Shown piece by piece: positions 1 through 5,332 of a stretch of 7,375 nt of DNA. The stretch lies in NCBI GenBank assembly GCA_041563315.1, contig JBFFNE010000112.1, positions 1 to 7,375 of the forward strand. Direction: 5' to 3'. This DNA is from JBFEYJ01 sp041563315. GTDB taxonomy: Bacteria; Pseudomonadota; Gammaproteobacteria; Thiohalomonadales; Thiohalomonadaceae. The position numbers were made by a program, and so were the translations under genes. The notes under the pieces were generated by a model that saw only the letters and a list, made by a program, of their open reading frames with translations, was not told the DNA's origin and ran no database searches. The first letter of the stretch is position 1, and the number at the start of each line of letters is the position of its first letter.

Positions 1-554
1 AACAACGTCAGAATCTGGTTACGCGTCTACTTCATCATTACCCTGATTTCAACGTTTTGATAAACAATGCCGGCGGCAAAATCAACACGAACCTACTCGC
101 CGGCAGGGCAAACAAAGAGGCCATGATTCATGACATGGCGCTGAATTTTACGGCGCCTGCGGCCCTTTGCACGGAATTGCTGACACACCTCACTCAACAA
201 CCTCGCCCTTCCATCGTCAATATGAGCACCGGGCTGGTCTATTTGCCCAAAGCGGCACAAGCCTTTTACTGTGCCGGAAAGGCTGCACTGCACTCCTATA
301 CGGAAAGCCTCAGGTGGTCGCTCGGCGATACCAATGTGGCGGTTTACGAAGTATTTCATACCCTGGTCGATACCCACTTTCACCAAGGAAGGTTGCCAAC
401 CAATATTCGGGCGATCAGCGCGGAAGAGGCCGCACGGCAAACGCTAAATGGTCTGCGCAAAGACAGGCATCGAATCCACATCGACAAGGCGGCGCTCGCA
501 CGCTGGATTGCACTGCTCGCGCCCCAACGGGGTATGGCTATCGTCAATCAGTGA
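1..554 (+). CDS. Short-chain dehydrogenase/reductase, DltE-like (5' partial)
   Basis: C-terminal about 183 residues of a classical short-chain dehydrogenase/reductase, a cytosolic NAD(P)-dependent oxidoreductase. The frame is open from base 3, so the gene begins outside the window; the TTG at 57 lies inside the family's NNAG motif and is not a start. Visible family marks are NNAG (63-74), the structural Asn (about 144-146), the catalytic Ser in VNMSTGL (225-227) and the YxxxK pair in YCAGKAAL (Tyr 267-269, Lys 279-281). The Rossmann glycine motif lies upstream and is not visible. The spacing and the run YCAGKAALHSYTESLRW resemble the DltE/YvrD-type oxidoreductases. In the segment after the active site FHTLVDTHF stands where relatives have a PPLVxT-like stretch. 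The catalytic residues are intact, so it is probably functional. Substrate unknown. It ends with TGA at 552-554. Confidence 0.85.
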   Translation, partial: QRQNLVTRLLHHYPDFNVLINNAGGKINTNLLAGRANKEAMIHDMALNFTAPAALCTELLTHLTQQPRPSIVNMSTGLVYLPKAAQAFYCAGKAALHSYTESLRWSLGDTNVAVYEVFHTLVDTHFHQGRLPTNIRAISAEEAARQTLNGLRKDRHRIHIDKAALARWIALLAPQRGMAIVNQ

Positions 555-557
555 AAT

Positions 558-584
558 GACACCCACATGTTCATAGTTGGTGTC
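558..584 (+). terminator. Weak candidate terminator after the SDR gene
   Basis: GACACC (558-563) pairs with GGTGTC (579-584) directly after the SDR stop codon, with two further pairs inside after one mismatch. The following bases (TTGTCC) are only mildly T-rich, so this is a weak intrinsic terminator at best. Confidence 0.3.
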
Positions 585-728
585 TTGTCCAGGTACCGAG
601 GAAGCGACTTCAGCCGCGACAACCTGGTCCGCTGCATCGCACAAACAAGGACAAAGCGTAAATGAATGCCGGCAACTTTTTGTAGTATCAGCGATCCTGC
701 CCTCTCGAGAGGAAAAGGCGGCACCGCT

Positions 729-737
729 TGCTACAAT
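729..737 (+). promoter_or_regulatory. Candidate extended -10 promoter of the PLDc_N gene
   Basis: TGCTACAAT fits an extended -10 element (TGn followed by TACAAT, 5 of 6 to TATAAT) 33 bp before the start codon at 770. No good -35 box is seen 17 bp upstream, as is common with extended -10 promoters. A 12-bp perfect palindrome, CCTCTCGAGAGG (701-712), covers the -35 region and could be an operator, though one or two such palindromes are expected by chance in a window this size. Confidence 0.4.
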
Positions 738-752
738 TAGTATCCATCTTGT

Positions 753-762
753 AAAGGAGGGG
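753..762 (+). promoter_or_regulatory. Strong ribosome binding site
   Basis: AAAGGAGGGG lies 7 bases before the ATG at 770. It is a near-ideal Shine-Dalgarno sequence, the strongest in the window, and fixes the start of the small membrane protein gene. Confidence 0.85.
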
Positions 763-769
763 CTTATCC

Positions 770-955
770 ATGGGCATCGAGGTCGGTGGCCTGCTCGGTC
801 TGATACTTCTCATCCTTGTTGTCTGGGCCATCATCAGTACCATCCAAAGCCGCGCCGGAACCGGTATAAAGGTGTTGTGGATCGTCGTCCTGCTGGTGAT
901 CCCGCTGCTTGGTTTCATTCTGTGGCTGCTGCTCGGGCCGAAAGCAGCCAGGTAG
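770..955 (+). CDS. Small two-helix membrane protein, PLDc_N type
   Basis: A 61-residue inner-membrane protein. Two hydrophobic segments (about residues 5-25 and 33-55) are separated by a short polar loop SIQSRAGTG, and the tail GPKAAR is basic. This arrangement, with a P-LG-ILW-L-GPK ending, matches the PLDc_N family (phospholipase D-nuclease N-terminal), small proteins that resemble the membrane anchor of cardiolipin synthases but have no catalytic HKD domain. The molecular role of the stand-alone proteins is not established. The start is set by the strong ribosome binding site at 753-762. The gene has its own candidate promoter and stands alone, converging with the gene that ends at 990. 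A stress-related envelope role would be a guess. Assignment to the family is fairly sure; function is not. Confidence 0.8.
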   Translation: MGIEVGGLLGLILLILVVWAIISTIQSRAGTGIKVLWIVVLLVIPLLGFILWLLLGPKAAR

Positions 956-989
956 AACGTGCCTGCTTTCAACCACGAGCTACCCCGGC

Positions 990-1715
990 TTACATCACCC
1001 TATTCTGCCAGACCCCTTCCTGATTGCGACAGGCGCTCGCCCTCTCCCGCTCCACCTCGTTATCACCCCGGTATTCCGTAAGGTAGTCACGGCAATAGCG
1101 GCCATCCGCCTCATAGGTCCTTTCGGGGGTCACACGATACTCTCCGTTACGTGCTTCATCGGTCCAGCGCACCGTGTGGTGATCCGGTGCCTGTTCCAGG
1201 ACCTGGCCGGTACATTGCTGATCGGCCTCGTCCATGGAGCGGCCGATATTGTTCCCAATCAAACCGCCGATGACGGCACCGAGTACCGTGGTGACCTCCC
1301 GATCGCGGTGGCTGCCCGTCCGGTTGCCTATGGCACCGCCAATCAGGCCACCGAGCACAGTACCTATCGCTTCACGGTTGCAGGTACCACGGTCTATGCC
1401 AACGTCGACGGTAGCCGATCCGCCATGAATGACCGCACGAATACCGCTTCCATCCTCAACAGGGTACTGCCTGGAGTACACCTCATGATCAGCCCCCTCC
1501 TGTTTGCGCCGCCAGCCATGGGCGGGAGCCCAGGGCGGTGGGCCACCGGCACGGTGCCGTTGGTGGACTTTGCCACCCCGGCACTTGATCTTGCCTTTAT
1601 GCTCGTAACACTCCTCACCATAGCGGGCTTCATCGCGACCACCATCTGCGCTCGCCACCAGGGGTACCAGCAGTGCAGCCAGAAGGAATGCCTTCATTCC
1701 TATTGCTCTGTTCAT
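990..1715 (-). CDS. Exported glycine-zipper 2TM envelope protein
   Basis: A 241-residue protein with a signal peptide (MKAFLLAALLVPLVASA, likely cleaved after residue 23, ASA|DGG). A basic, Pro/His-rich segment follows (about 48-72), then two glycine zippers (GTVLGGLIGGAIG, 118-130; GAVIGGLIGNNIG, 146-158) separated by a charged linker. The C-terminal domain contains YCRDY and ACRNQEGVW, like the tail of the 17-kDa surface antigen family. There is no lipobox, so it is probably not a lipoprotein. Six cysteines remain after processing (36, 45, 112, 168, 208, 229), an even number that could pair in the periplasm. Glycine-zipper proteins of this type associate with the outer membrane or envelope; their precise role is unknown. 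The ATG at 1715 is preferred over the internal ATG at 1697 because GAGAGG lies about 10 bases upstream of it, whereas AGGA abuts the internal ATG. Transcribed alone. Confidence 0.8.
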   Translation of the reverse strand: MNRAIGMKAFLLAALLVPLVASADGGRDEARYGEECYEHKGKIKCRGGKVHQRHRAGGPPPWAPAHGWRRKQEGADHEVYSRQYPVEDGSGIRAVIHGGSATVDVGIDRGTCNREAIGTVLGGLIGGAIGNRTGSHRDREVTTVLGAVIGGLIGNNIGRSMDEADQQCTGQVLEQAPDHHTVRWTDEARNGEYRVTPERTYEADGRYCRDYLTEYRGDNEVERERASACRNQEGVWQNRVM

Positions 1716-1792
1716 AGCGCTTAACCTCTCTACATAGTTGTGCCTGATTATGCCTTCACAAAGAGATAACGGAAGAACTCCCTGGACAAAAC

Positions 1793-1819
1793 GTGATCAG
1801 CGGCACGCTCCCTGATCGC
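1793..1819. repeat. Small inverted repeat upstream of the glycine-zipper gene
   Basis: GATCAG (1795-1800) and CTGATC (1812-1817) form an inverted repeat around an 11-base spacer, extendable by a G-T and a G-C pair. It lies 80-105 bp upstream of the gene starting at 1715, within the only region that can hold that gene's promoter. It could be an operator or a chance repeat. I could not find a convincing -35/-10 pair nearby. Confidence 0.25.
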
Positions 1820-1848
1820 AGAGCCTGATTCCCATAATAGTTAACTAG

Positions 1849-1874
1849 AAAACAACACCACCTGTCTGGTGTTG
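1849..1874 (-). terminator. Intrinsic terminator after the LuxR-type remnant
   Basis: On the minus strand CAACACCA pairs with TGGTGTTG around a 6-base loop (arms at 1867-1874 and 1853-1860), followed by TTTTCTAG. It lies 46 bp past the stop codon of the LuxR-type reading frame and has a perfect 8-bp stem with a T4 tail. It indicates that the regulator was once the last gene of a complete transcription unit. Confidence 0.7.
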
Positions 1875-1920
1875 AGTGTGTGCGAAAATAATCAGCTCGT
1901 ATGCTTTTGCATGCAGGAAG

Positions 1921-2115
1921 TTATCTATCCAGCATCCCCATTCTCGAAGCGGCGATAGCCGCCTCTGCATGGCTTGTGATATTAAGCTTGTTATAAATAC
2001 TCTTGACCCGGGTTGCGACGGTGCTGCGGGAAATCCCCAATTTTTCTGCTGCCACGTTGAGATTGTGCCCCTTTGCAATTAGCGATAGCACCTCACACTC
2101 TTGTTTTGTAGACAA
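1921..2115 (-). pseudogene. LuxR/NarL-type regulator, C-terminal HTH remnant
   Basis: About 65 codons covering exactly the GerE/LuxR helix-turn-helix domain. It runs from LSTKQECEVLSLIAKG through AAEKLGISRSTVATRVKSIY to KLNITSHAEAAIAASRMGMLDR, with a normal stop at 1921-1923. This domain normally closes a NarL/FixJ-type response regulator or another LuxR-family activator of about 200 residues or more. Here no receiver or ligand-binding domain precedes it: immediately upstream the minus strand encodes an IS4 transposase N-terminus. In the LuxR frame the reading continues only to a TGA at 2164-2166, with no family match. The first possible start, TTG at 2113-2115, is the conserved first Leu of the domain and has no ribosome binding site. 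I read it as a truncated gene. An isolated HTH peptide expressed by chance cannot be excluded. The region looks AT-richer than the flanking genes. Confidence 0.8.
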
Positions 2116-2210
2116 TCGCCAAGGAGTTCTGGGGAGAGTACCTCGGAAAGGGCATTGAAGTGCTCAGGGGAAAAGGCGTGGATACGATCGAGAGCCTGGC
2201 TGAGAAACAT
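2106..2210 (-). pseudogene. IS4-family transposase, N-terminal fragment
   Basis: The minus-strand frame from ATG 2210 encodes MFLSQALDRIHAFSPEHF, then NALSEVLSPELLGDCLQ. This is the pattern of the small N-terminal domain (Transposase_IS4_N type) of IS4-family DDE transposases, where it precedes a T-RKRRLP segment. Here the family match stops after about 35 residues; the frame then gives NKSVRCYR and stops at 2079-2081 inside the LuxR-type domain. A full transposase is about 440 residues, and the whole DDE catalytic core is missing, so the fragment cannot transpose. No ribosome binding site precedes the ATG: the T7 tail of the leader hairpin abuts it. Homology was judged from memory of the family, without alignment. 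Confidence 0.65.
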
Positions 2211-2246
2211 AAAAAAATCCGGCGATCAAAAATGATCACCGGATTT
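2211..2246 (-). terminator. Strong hairpin with T7 tail in the IS leader
   Basis: The minus strand reads AATCCGG-T-GATCA, loop TTTT, TGATC-G-CCGGATT, then continues as T7. The stem is 12 pairs (2216-2228 with 2233-2245) with one internal mismatch (C2223/A2238). It directly precedes the transposase ATG at 2210. It has all features of an intrinsic terminator and should end transcripts coming from the minus-strand genes upstream (2365-3468). Insertion sequences often carry such leader structures to block read-through into the transposase; that role here is inference. Confidence 0.75.
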
Positions 2247-2280
2247 CATCTCATCTTACTGATAGTCAAGCAAGTTTTCG

Positions 2281-2298
2281 CTTAACTGTTCGGCATTA
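2281..2298 (-). repeat. IS4-type left terminal inverted repeat
   Basis: On the minus strand the element begins TAATGCCGAACAGTTAAG. As I recall it, the 18-bp end of E. coli IS4 is TAATGCCGATCAGTTAAG, which would be one difference. The position, 71-88 bp before the transposase ATG, is right for a left end. Confidence 0.7.
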
Positions 2299-2364
2299 GG
2301 GCTAGCGCCCGCTTTTCAGTTATTCGTTTTCGCTCACCATGACCAAGTCATAAAATTGTGCCGC

Positions 2365-3075
2365 TTAACACTCACTCTCGATATGTTCGACAATGAGCTC
2401 CAGGTTCTCCCACGCCTCCGGCAGCTCGTAGCCCTGTCCCCGCCGTTCGGCCAACAGTGCCTCGGCCTCCTTGAGGATAGTGACCAATTGCTCCGGCTCG
2501 AACATCCACAGTACCGCTTCAAGTTCATCCTCACCGGCCTGCAATAAGGTAGGAATGAGTTCGTCCTGGCTAATAGGGGTATCGGGGCGCATCAGGTCGG
2601 AGATCAACGGATATTCCATCAGGCAAAAGTGCTGCTGGCGTGCCAACTCCTCCTGCTCCAACTCCATGCGCGCCATCGGGTCATCGGCAGCCGCCTGCCA
2701 CACGGCATTCATCACCACATCGATAAGCCGGCGGATCGAGTGCTTGTGATCGCCGCAATTACCACCGAGTCCACTGCAACGGGCATAGAGCTGATCCAGG
2801 CTGGCGCGCAGTTCCAGCACCACCTCGCTCTCCACGTTGGCGTCCAGGTTGATGGCCTGCTGGATCACGCGGCGCATATCGCTCTGAAAGCGCTCCATCT
2901 CTTCACTATCGAGACGGCGCGCCTCGGCATAGACCTCCGGCGGAAATTGCGGAGCCGGTACGCTAAACAGGGGATTGCGCTCTTTGCGCCTCAGATGACG
3001 CTCGTACATGCCGGTAAAGGTGTTACATTCACTCATGCTGTCATTACTGGCTAACGCCGACTTTTCATCAAACAC
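2365..3075 (-). CDS. Helical protein of unknown function
   Basis: A 236-residue soluble protein I do not recognise. It has no signal peptide or membrane segment. Residues 40 to 232 are rich in charged, amphipathic helix-forming runs. The middle holds a glycine/cysteine turn, ARCSGLGGNCGDH (98-110), and there are further cysteines at 17, 151 and at the very C-terminus (ESEC). The C100/C107/H110/H112 cluster could bind a metal, but this is inference. Start: GTG at 3073-3075, because GAGGG lies 10 bases upstream and the gap to the DUF971 stop is only 21 bp; internal ATGs at residues 14 and 23 have no ribosome binding site. It is probably co-transcribed with the DUF971 gene, and transcription should end at the hairpin at 2211-2246. 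Codon use resembles the neighbours and there is no sign of decay. Confidence 0.75.
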   Translation of the reverse strand: MFDEKSALASNDSMSECNTFTGMYERHLRRKERNPLFSVPAPQFPPEVYAEARRLDSEEMERFQSDMRRVIQQAINLDANVESEVVLELRASLDQLYARCSGLGGNCGDHKHSIRRLIDVVMNAVWQAAADDPMARMELEQEELARQQHFCLMEYPLISDLMRPDTPISQDELIPTLLQAGEDELEAVLWMFEPEQLVTILKEAEALLAERRGQGYELPEAWENLELIVEHIESEC

Positions 3076-3096
3076 TATTACATCACCCTCAGACTG

Positions 3097-3468
3097 TTAG
3101 CCGGCGCTCTTGCGCTGGTGCCCGGCTTCTTCCAGCCGGCGCAGATAATCCACCCAGTTGCTGTCGTAGTTCTGCCCCAGGTCATAGAGGTAGTTCCAGG
3201 TAAAGAGGCCGCTTCTGTGCTTGTCGTCAAAGAAGATCTTCAGGGCATACTGGCCGATCTGCTTCATTTCGGTGATATTCACCTCTTCCTTGCCGACCTG
3301 CAGCACCGCTCCCTCATTGTGATGGCCCTGCACTTCAGCCGAGGGGGAGTAGACCCGCAGGTACTCACAGGGCAACTCGAAACGGGCACCGTCATCAAAG
3401 GCCACTTCCAACACGCGCCGTTGGCGGTGCAGGGTTATCTCGACGGGAAGCTGGCGCGCAGTAGTCAT
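3097..3468 (-). CDS. DUF971 protein (GBBH-like N-terminal domain)
   Basis: A 123-residue stand-alone DUF971 domain. The family's two hallmark segments are present: LPCEYLRVYSPSAEVQGH (32-49) and IGQYALKIFFDDKHRSGL (71-88) leading into FTWNYLYDLG. The same fold forms the N-terminal domain of eukaryotic gamma-butyrobetaine hydroxylase, where it binds zinc, and the C-terminal domain of the plant Fe-S protein HCF101. Only one cysteine (C34) is present here, so the full zinc site is missing, as in many bacterial members. No biochemical role is established for the bacterial stand-alone proteins; a link to Fe-S assembly is suggested only by the domain fusions. Start ATG at 3466-3468 with GGAG 8 bases upstream. 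First gene of a probable pair with the unknown gene ending at 2365. Confidence 0.9.
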   Translation of the reverse strand: MTTARQLPVEITLHRQRRVLEVAFDDGARFELPCEYLRVYSPSAEVQGHHNEGAVLQVGKEEVNITEMKQIGQYALKIFFDDKHRSGLFTWNYLYDLGQNYDSNWVDYLRRLEEAGHQRKSAG

Positions 3469-3722
3469 TGCATCGACTCCACAAGTGCGATTGCAGGATT
3501 AAGGCTCTTTTGCCGTTGACTGGTATATGGGGACACCCGCGGGAGATTGAAAGGCCGCAGCAGGGAGAGGGATGAGGAGAAATAGTCGGGGACGGTGCGC
3601 GTGAAGAGATACAAGGGACGAGGAAAAAGGTTCGAGGGAAAGTGTACGTTTCGCACAGAGGTTATTGATCGGCTCGGCTGTGAGCACGGCGAGCTCCTTC
3701 CCTCGCCTTTTCGCCCCTGCGG
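3469..3722. other. Non-coding spacer between xerC and DUF971
   Basis: A 254-bp gap with no convincing gene. From about 3541 to 3660 the plus strand is strongly purine-rich (for example CAAGGGACGAGGAAAAAGG). A GC palindrome CCCGCGGG lies at 3536-3543. Two small minus-strand frames covering part of it (3465-3656 and 3499-3687) show no family pattern or ribosome binding site. A 6-bp hairpin downstream of xerC (GGCGAG/CTCGCC, about 3690-3709) lacks a T tail. No remnant of hslV or hslU was seen. The promoter for the DUF971 gene must lie here or upstream; the best pair I see (TTTCAA, 17 bp, CATATA, minus strand) is weak. Confidence 0.6.
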
Positions 3723-4625
3723 TTATTTGCGCTTGCGTGCCCGGGGATGGGCCTGGTCGTAGACCTTGGCCAGGTGTTGGAAGTCCAGGTGGGTATAGAT
3801 CTGGGTGGTGGCGATATCCGCATGCCCCAACAGTTCCTGAACCGCGCGCAGGTCACCGCTCGATTCGAGGATATGGCTGGCGAAGGAGTGACGCAACATG
3901 TGGGGGTGAACATGGCTATCCAGCCCCTGGCGCTGTGCCCACTGCCGTAGACGCTGCTGCACACTGCGAGGCGAGATACGCTGGCCTTTCTGACTGACGA
4001 ACAAGGCCCTCTCCTCCAGCGGTGCCAGCTGGCCACGTACCTTGAGCCAATCGGCCAGCGCAGCCAACGCCGCCCGTCCCACCGGCACCACCCGGGTCTT
4101 GCTGCCCTTGCCGGTGATGCGCACGGTGGCGTCGGCACGGTCAATGCTGTCGGTGTCGAGCGAGATGAGTTCGGCCAGACGCAGGCCGGAGGAGTAGATC
4201 AGCTCCATAATCGCCTTATCGCGCAGCGCCAGGGGCCCCTCCCCGGTGATCCCCATGAGATGACCGGTCTGGTCCACATCCAGCGTCCGCGGCAGCCGTT
4301 TTTCCGCCTTGGGGGCGGGCACGTCGAGCGCCGGATTGCTCCCCACCAGCCGCTCGCGCAGCAGGTAATTGTAAAAGCTGCGGATCGCCGAGAGTTCACG
4401 CTGCAGGCTACGCCCGCCGATCCCCTTGCGGTGGCGCCAGGCGACATAACTGCGTACACCGAAGGAGTCCAGCGTTGCCCAGCCGGCAATATCGGCGCTG
4501 TCGCAGTATGCCTGCAAGTGATTCAAATCACGCCGGTAATTTTCCAGTGTATGGGCAGAGAGGCGCCGCTCGTTATGCAGATAGCCAAAGAACCGCTCCA
4601 CCCAGTCGAGGGCCTCGGGCTGCAC
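3723..4625 (-). CDS. xerC: Tyrosine recombinase XerC
   Basis: A complete 300-residue site-specific tyrosine recombinase. With XerD it resolves chromosome dimers at dif near the division septum, activated by FtsK. The N-terminal core-binding (SAM-like) domain spans about 1-90 (RLSAHTLENYRRDL, then RELSAIRSFYNYL). The catalytic domain follows with every active-site residue: R149 (SGLRLAEL), K173 (TGKGSKTR), H242 and R245 (HPHMLRHSFA), H268 (GHADIATTQIYTH) and nucleophile Y277. E. coli XerC has these at 148, 172, 240, 243, 266 and 275. The C-terminus is basic (RARKRK). XerC rather than XerD is supported by the position after DUF484 as well as by sequence. Start is GTG at 4623-4625, 2 bp after the DUF484 stop, with GGGA about 9 bases upstream, indicating translational coupling. 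Confidence 0.95.
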   Translation of the reverse strand: MQPEALDWVERFFGYLHNERRLSAHTLENYRRDLNHLQAYCDSADIAGWATLDSFGVRSYVAWRHRKGIGGRSLQRELSAIRSFYNYLLRERLVGSNPALDVPAPKAEKRLPRTLDVDQTGHLMGITGEGPLALRDKAIMELIYSSGLRLAELISLDTDSIDRADATVRITGKGSKTRVVPVGRAALAALADWLKVRGQLAPLEERALFVSQKGQRISPRSVQQRLRQWAQRQGLDSHVHPHMLRHSFASHILESSGDLRAVQELLGHADIATTQIYTHLDFQHLAKVYDQAHPRARKRK

Positions 4626-4627
4626 CG

Positions 4628-5332
4628 CTACAATCCCAGATGAGCGCGGAAGATACGGTTCATCACCGAACCCAGGTGGGCAACAAAGACGGTGCCCATC
4701 TCCGGGTGGTAACGCTTGGGATCGATACTGCCGATGGCCAGCAGACCCAGACAGGGCTCATCGGCGTTATCCCCCTCACACAGTGGGATGATCACAGACG
4801 AGGTAATCTCCTGCCCTCCCGTACCGAACAGCAGCTCGGTCTGCTCCGGTTTGAAATGGCCACAAACGGTGCGACGACCACCGATGACAGTCTCTAGGAC
4901 CTTGAGACGGGGATCGTCACGACTGATGCTCTCCTTGCGCCCAGGGCAATCGAGCAACAGCAGCTCAACCGCATCGGCATGAAAATCCTCGCGCAGGGCA
5001 TCGCGGATGTAACTCACCGCCTGCTCGATATTATCGGCATCGATGAGCTTGAGGATCATCGCCTGGAAACGCTGCAGCAGTGTTTCGTTGGTGCGCGCTG
5101 CCACGGTCAACTGGTGTAACTGCTGCTTGAGTTGCTGTTTTTGTTCGCGGATAAGGCCGACCTGGCGCTCGATGAGAGAAATGGCCCGGCCGGTCTCATG
5201 ATGTGGAATGGTTAGCTCCTCCAACAGGTACTCATGACGGGAAAAGAAATCCGGGTGGCGGTGCAGGTAATCGGCCACCTCATGTTCCTTGATCTCCCGC
5301 TCGATTGTCGTCGCTCCACTCTGCTTTGTCAT
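4628..5332 (-). CDS. DUF484 family protein, GAF-like
   Basis: A 234-residue cytosolic protein of the DUF484 family, almost always encoded between dapF and xerC in Gammaproteobacteria. Order of parts: a short helical N-terminal region with VADYLHRHPDFF (19-30); a predicted coiled coil rich in Gln and Leu (about 52-80, RQVGLIREQKQQLKQQLHQL); and a GAF-like domain (about 90-230) ending in LGLLAIGSIDPKRYHPEMGT (195-214). Its biochemical function is unknown; the fold suggests ligand or partner binding. The start chosen is ATG at 5330-5332. Its ATGA overlaps the dapF stop by 4 bp, and GAGGGG lies about 10 bases upstream inside dapF. A longer frame starting at 5380 would overlap dapF by 52 bp and add 16 residues without family support. 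The stop lies 2 bp before xerC. Confidence 0.93.
   Translation of the reverse strand: MTKQSGATTIEREIKEHEVADYLHRHPDFFSRHEYLLEELTIPHHETGRAISLIERQVGLIREQKQQLKQQLHQLTVAARTNETLLQRFQAMILKLIDADNIEQAVSYIRDALREDFHADAVELLLLDCPGRKESISRDDPRLKVLETVIGGRRTVCGHFKPEQTELLFGTGGQEITSSVIIPLCEGDNADEPCLGLLAIGSIDPKRYHPEMGTVFVAHLGSVMNRIFRAHLGL

Larger units (their letters stand above)
2106..2298 (-). mobile_element. IS4-family insertion sequence, left-end remnant
   Basis: A left terminal fragment of about 190 bp, read on the minus strand. In order it holds the terminal inverted repeat (2298-2281), an untranslated leader, a strong hairpin with a T7 tail, and an ATG at 2210 opening the transposase N-terminus. The rest of the element is gone; sequence changes to the LuxR-type HTH domain near 2106-2116. 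No copy of the right inverted repeat is visible between 1716 and 2106. No target-site duplication can be tested because only one end survives. The likely history is insertion followed by an adjacent deletion that removed the rest of the IS and the front of the regulator gene. Confidence 0.7.

Noticed and set aside
577..1023. Plus-strand frame of 148 codons spanning the SDR to PLDc_N gap.
   Set aside because: It overlaps the strongly supported PLDc_N gene in another frame, has no ribosome binding site and no domain pattern.
909..1724. Long plus-strand frame of 271 codons.
   Set aside because: Antisense shadow of the glycine-zipper gene. The minus strand has a signal peptide, glycine zippers and a ribosome binding site.
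1901..1914. Short hairpin ATGC-TTTT-GCAT after the LuxR-type stop.
   Set aside because: Only four pairs, and the real terminator with an 8-bp stem and T tail follows at 1849-1874.
2115..2284. Plus-strand frame reading TIAKEFWGEYLGKGIEVL and onward, looking protein-like.
   Set aside because: It is the antisense of the IS4 transposase N-terminus, follows a TAG at 2109-2111 and runs through the hairpin. The minus-strand frame matches a known family.
2299..2364. GGGCTAGCGCCC next to the IS end as a terminator or target-site mark.
   Set aside because: The stem has four pairs and no T run in the direction of the upstream genes. With one IS end only, a target duplication cannot be shown.
3662..4144. 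Minus-strand frame of 160 codons (and 4199-4489) within xerC.
   Set aside because: Out-of-frame shadows of xerC, arginine- and proline-rich as expected from GC-rich codon shifts.
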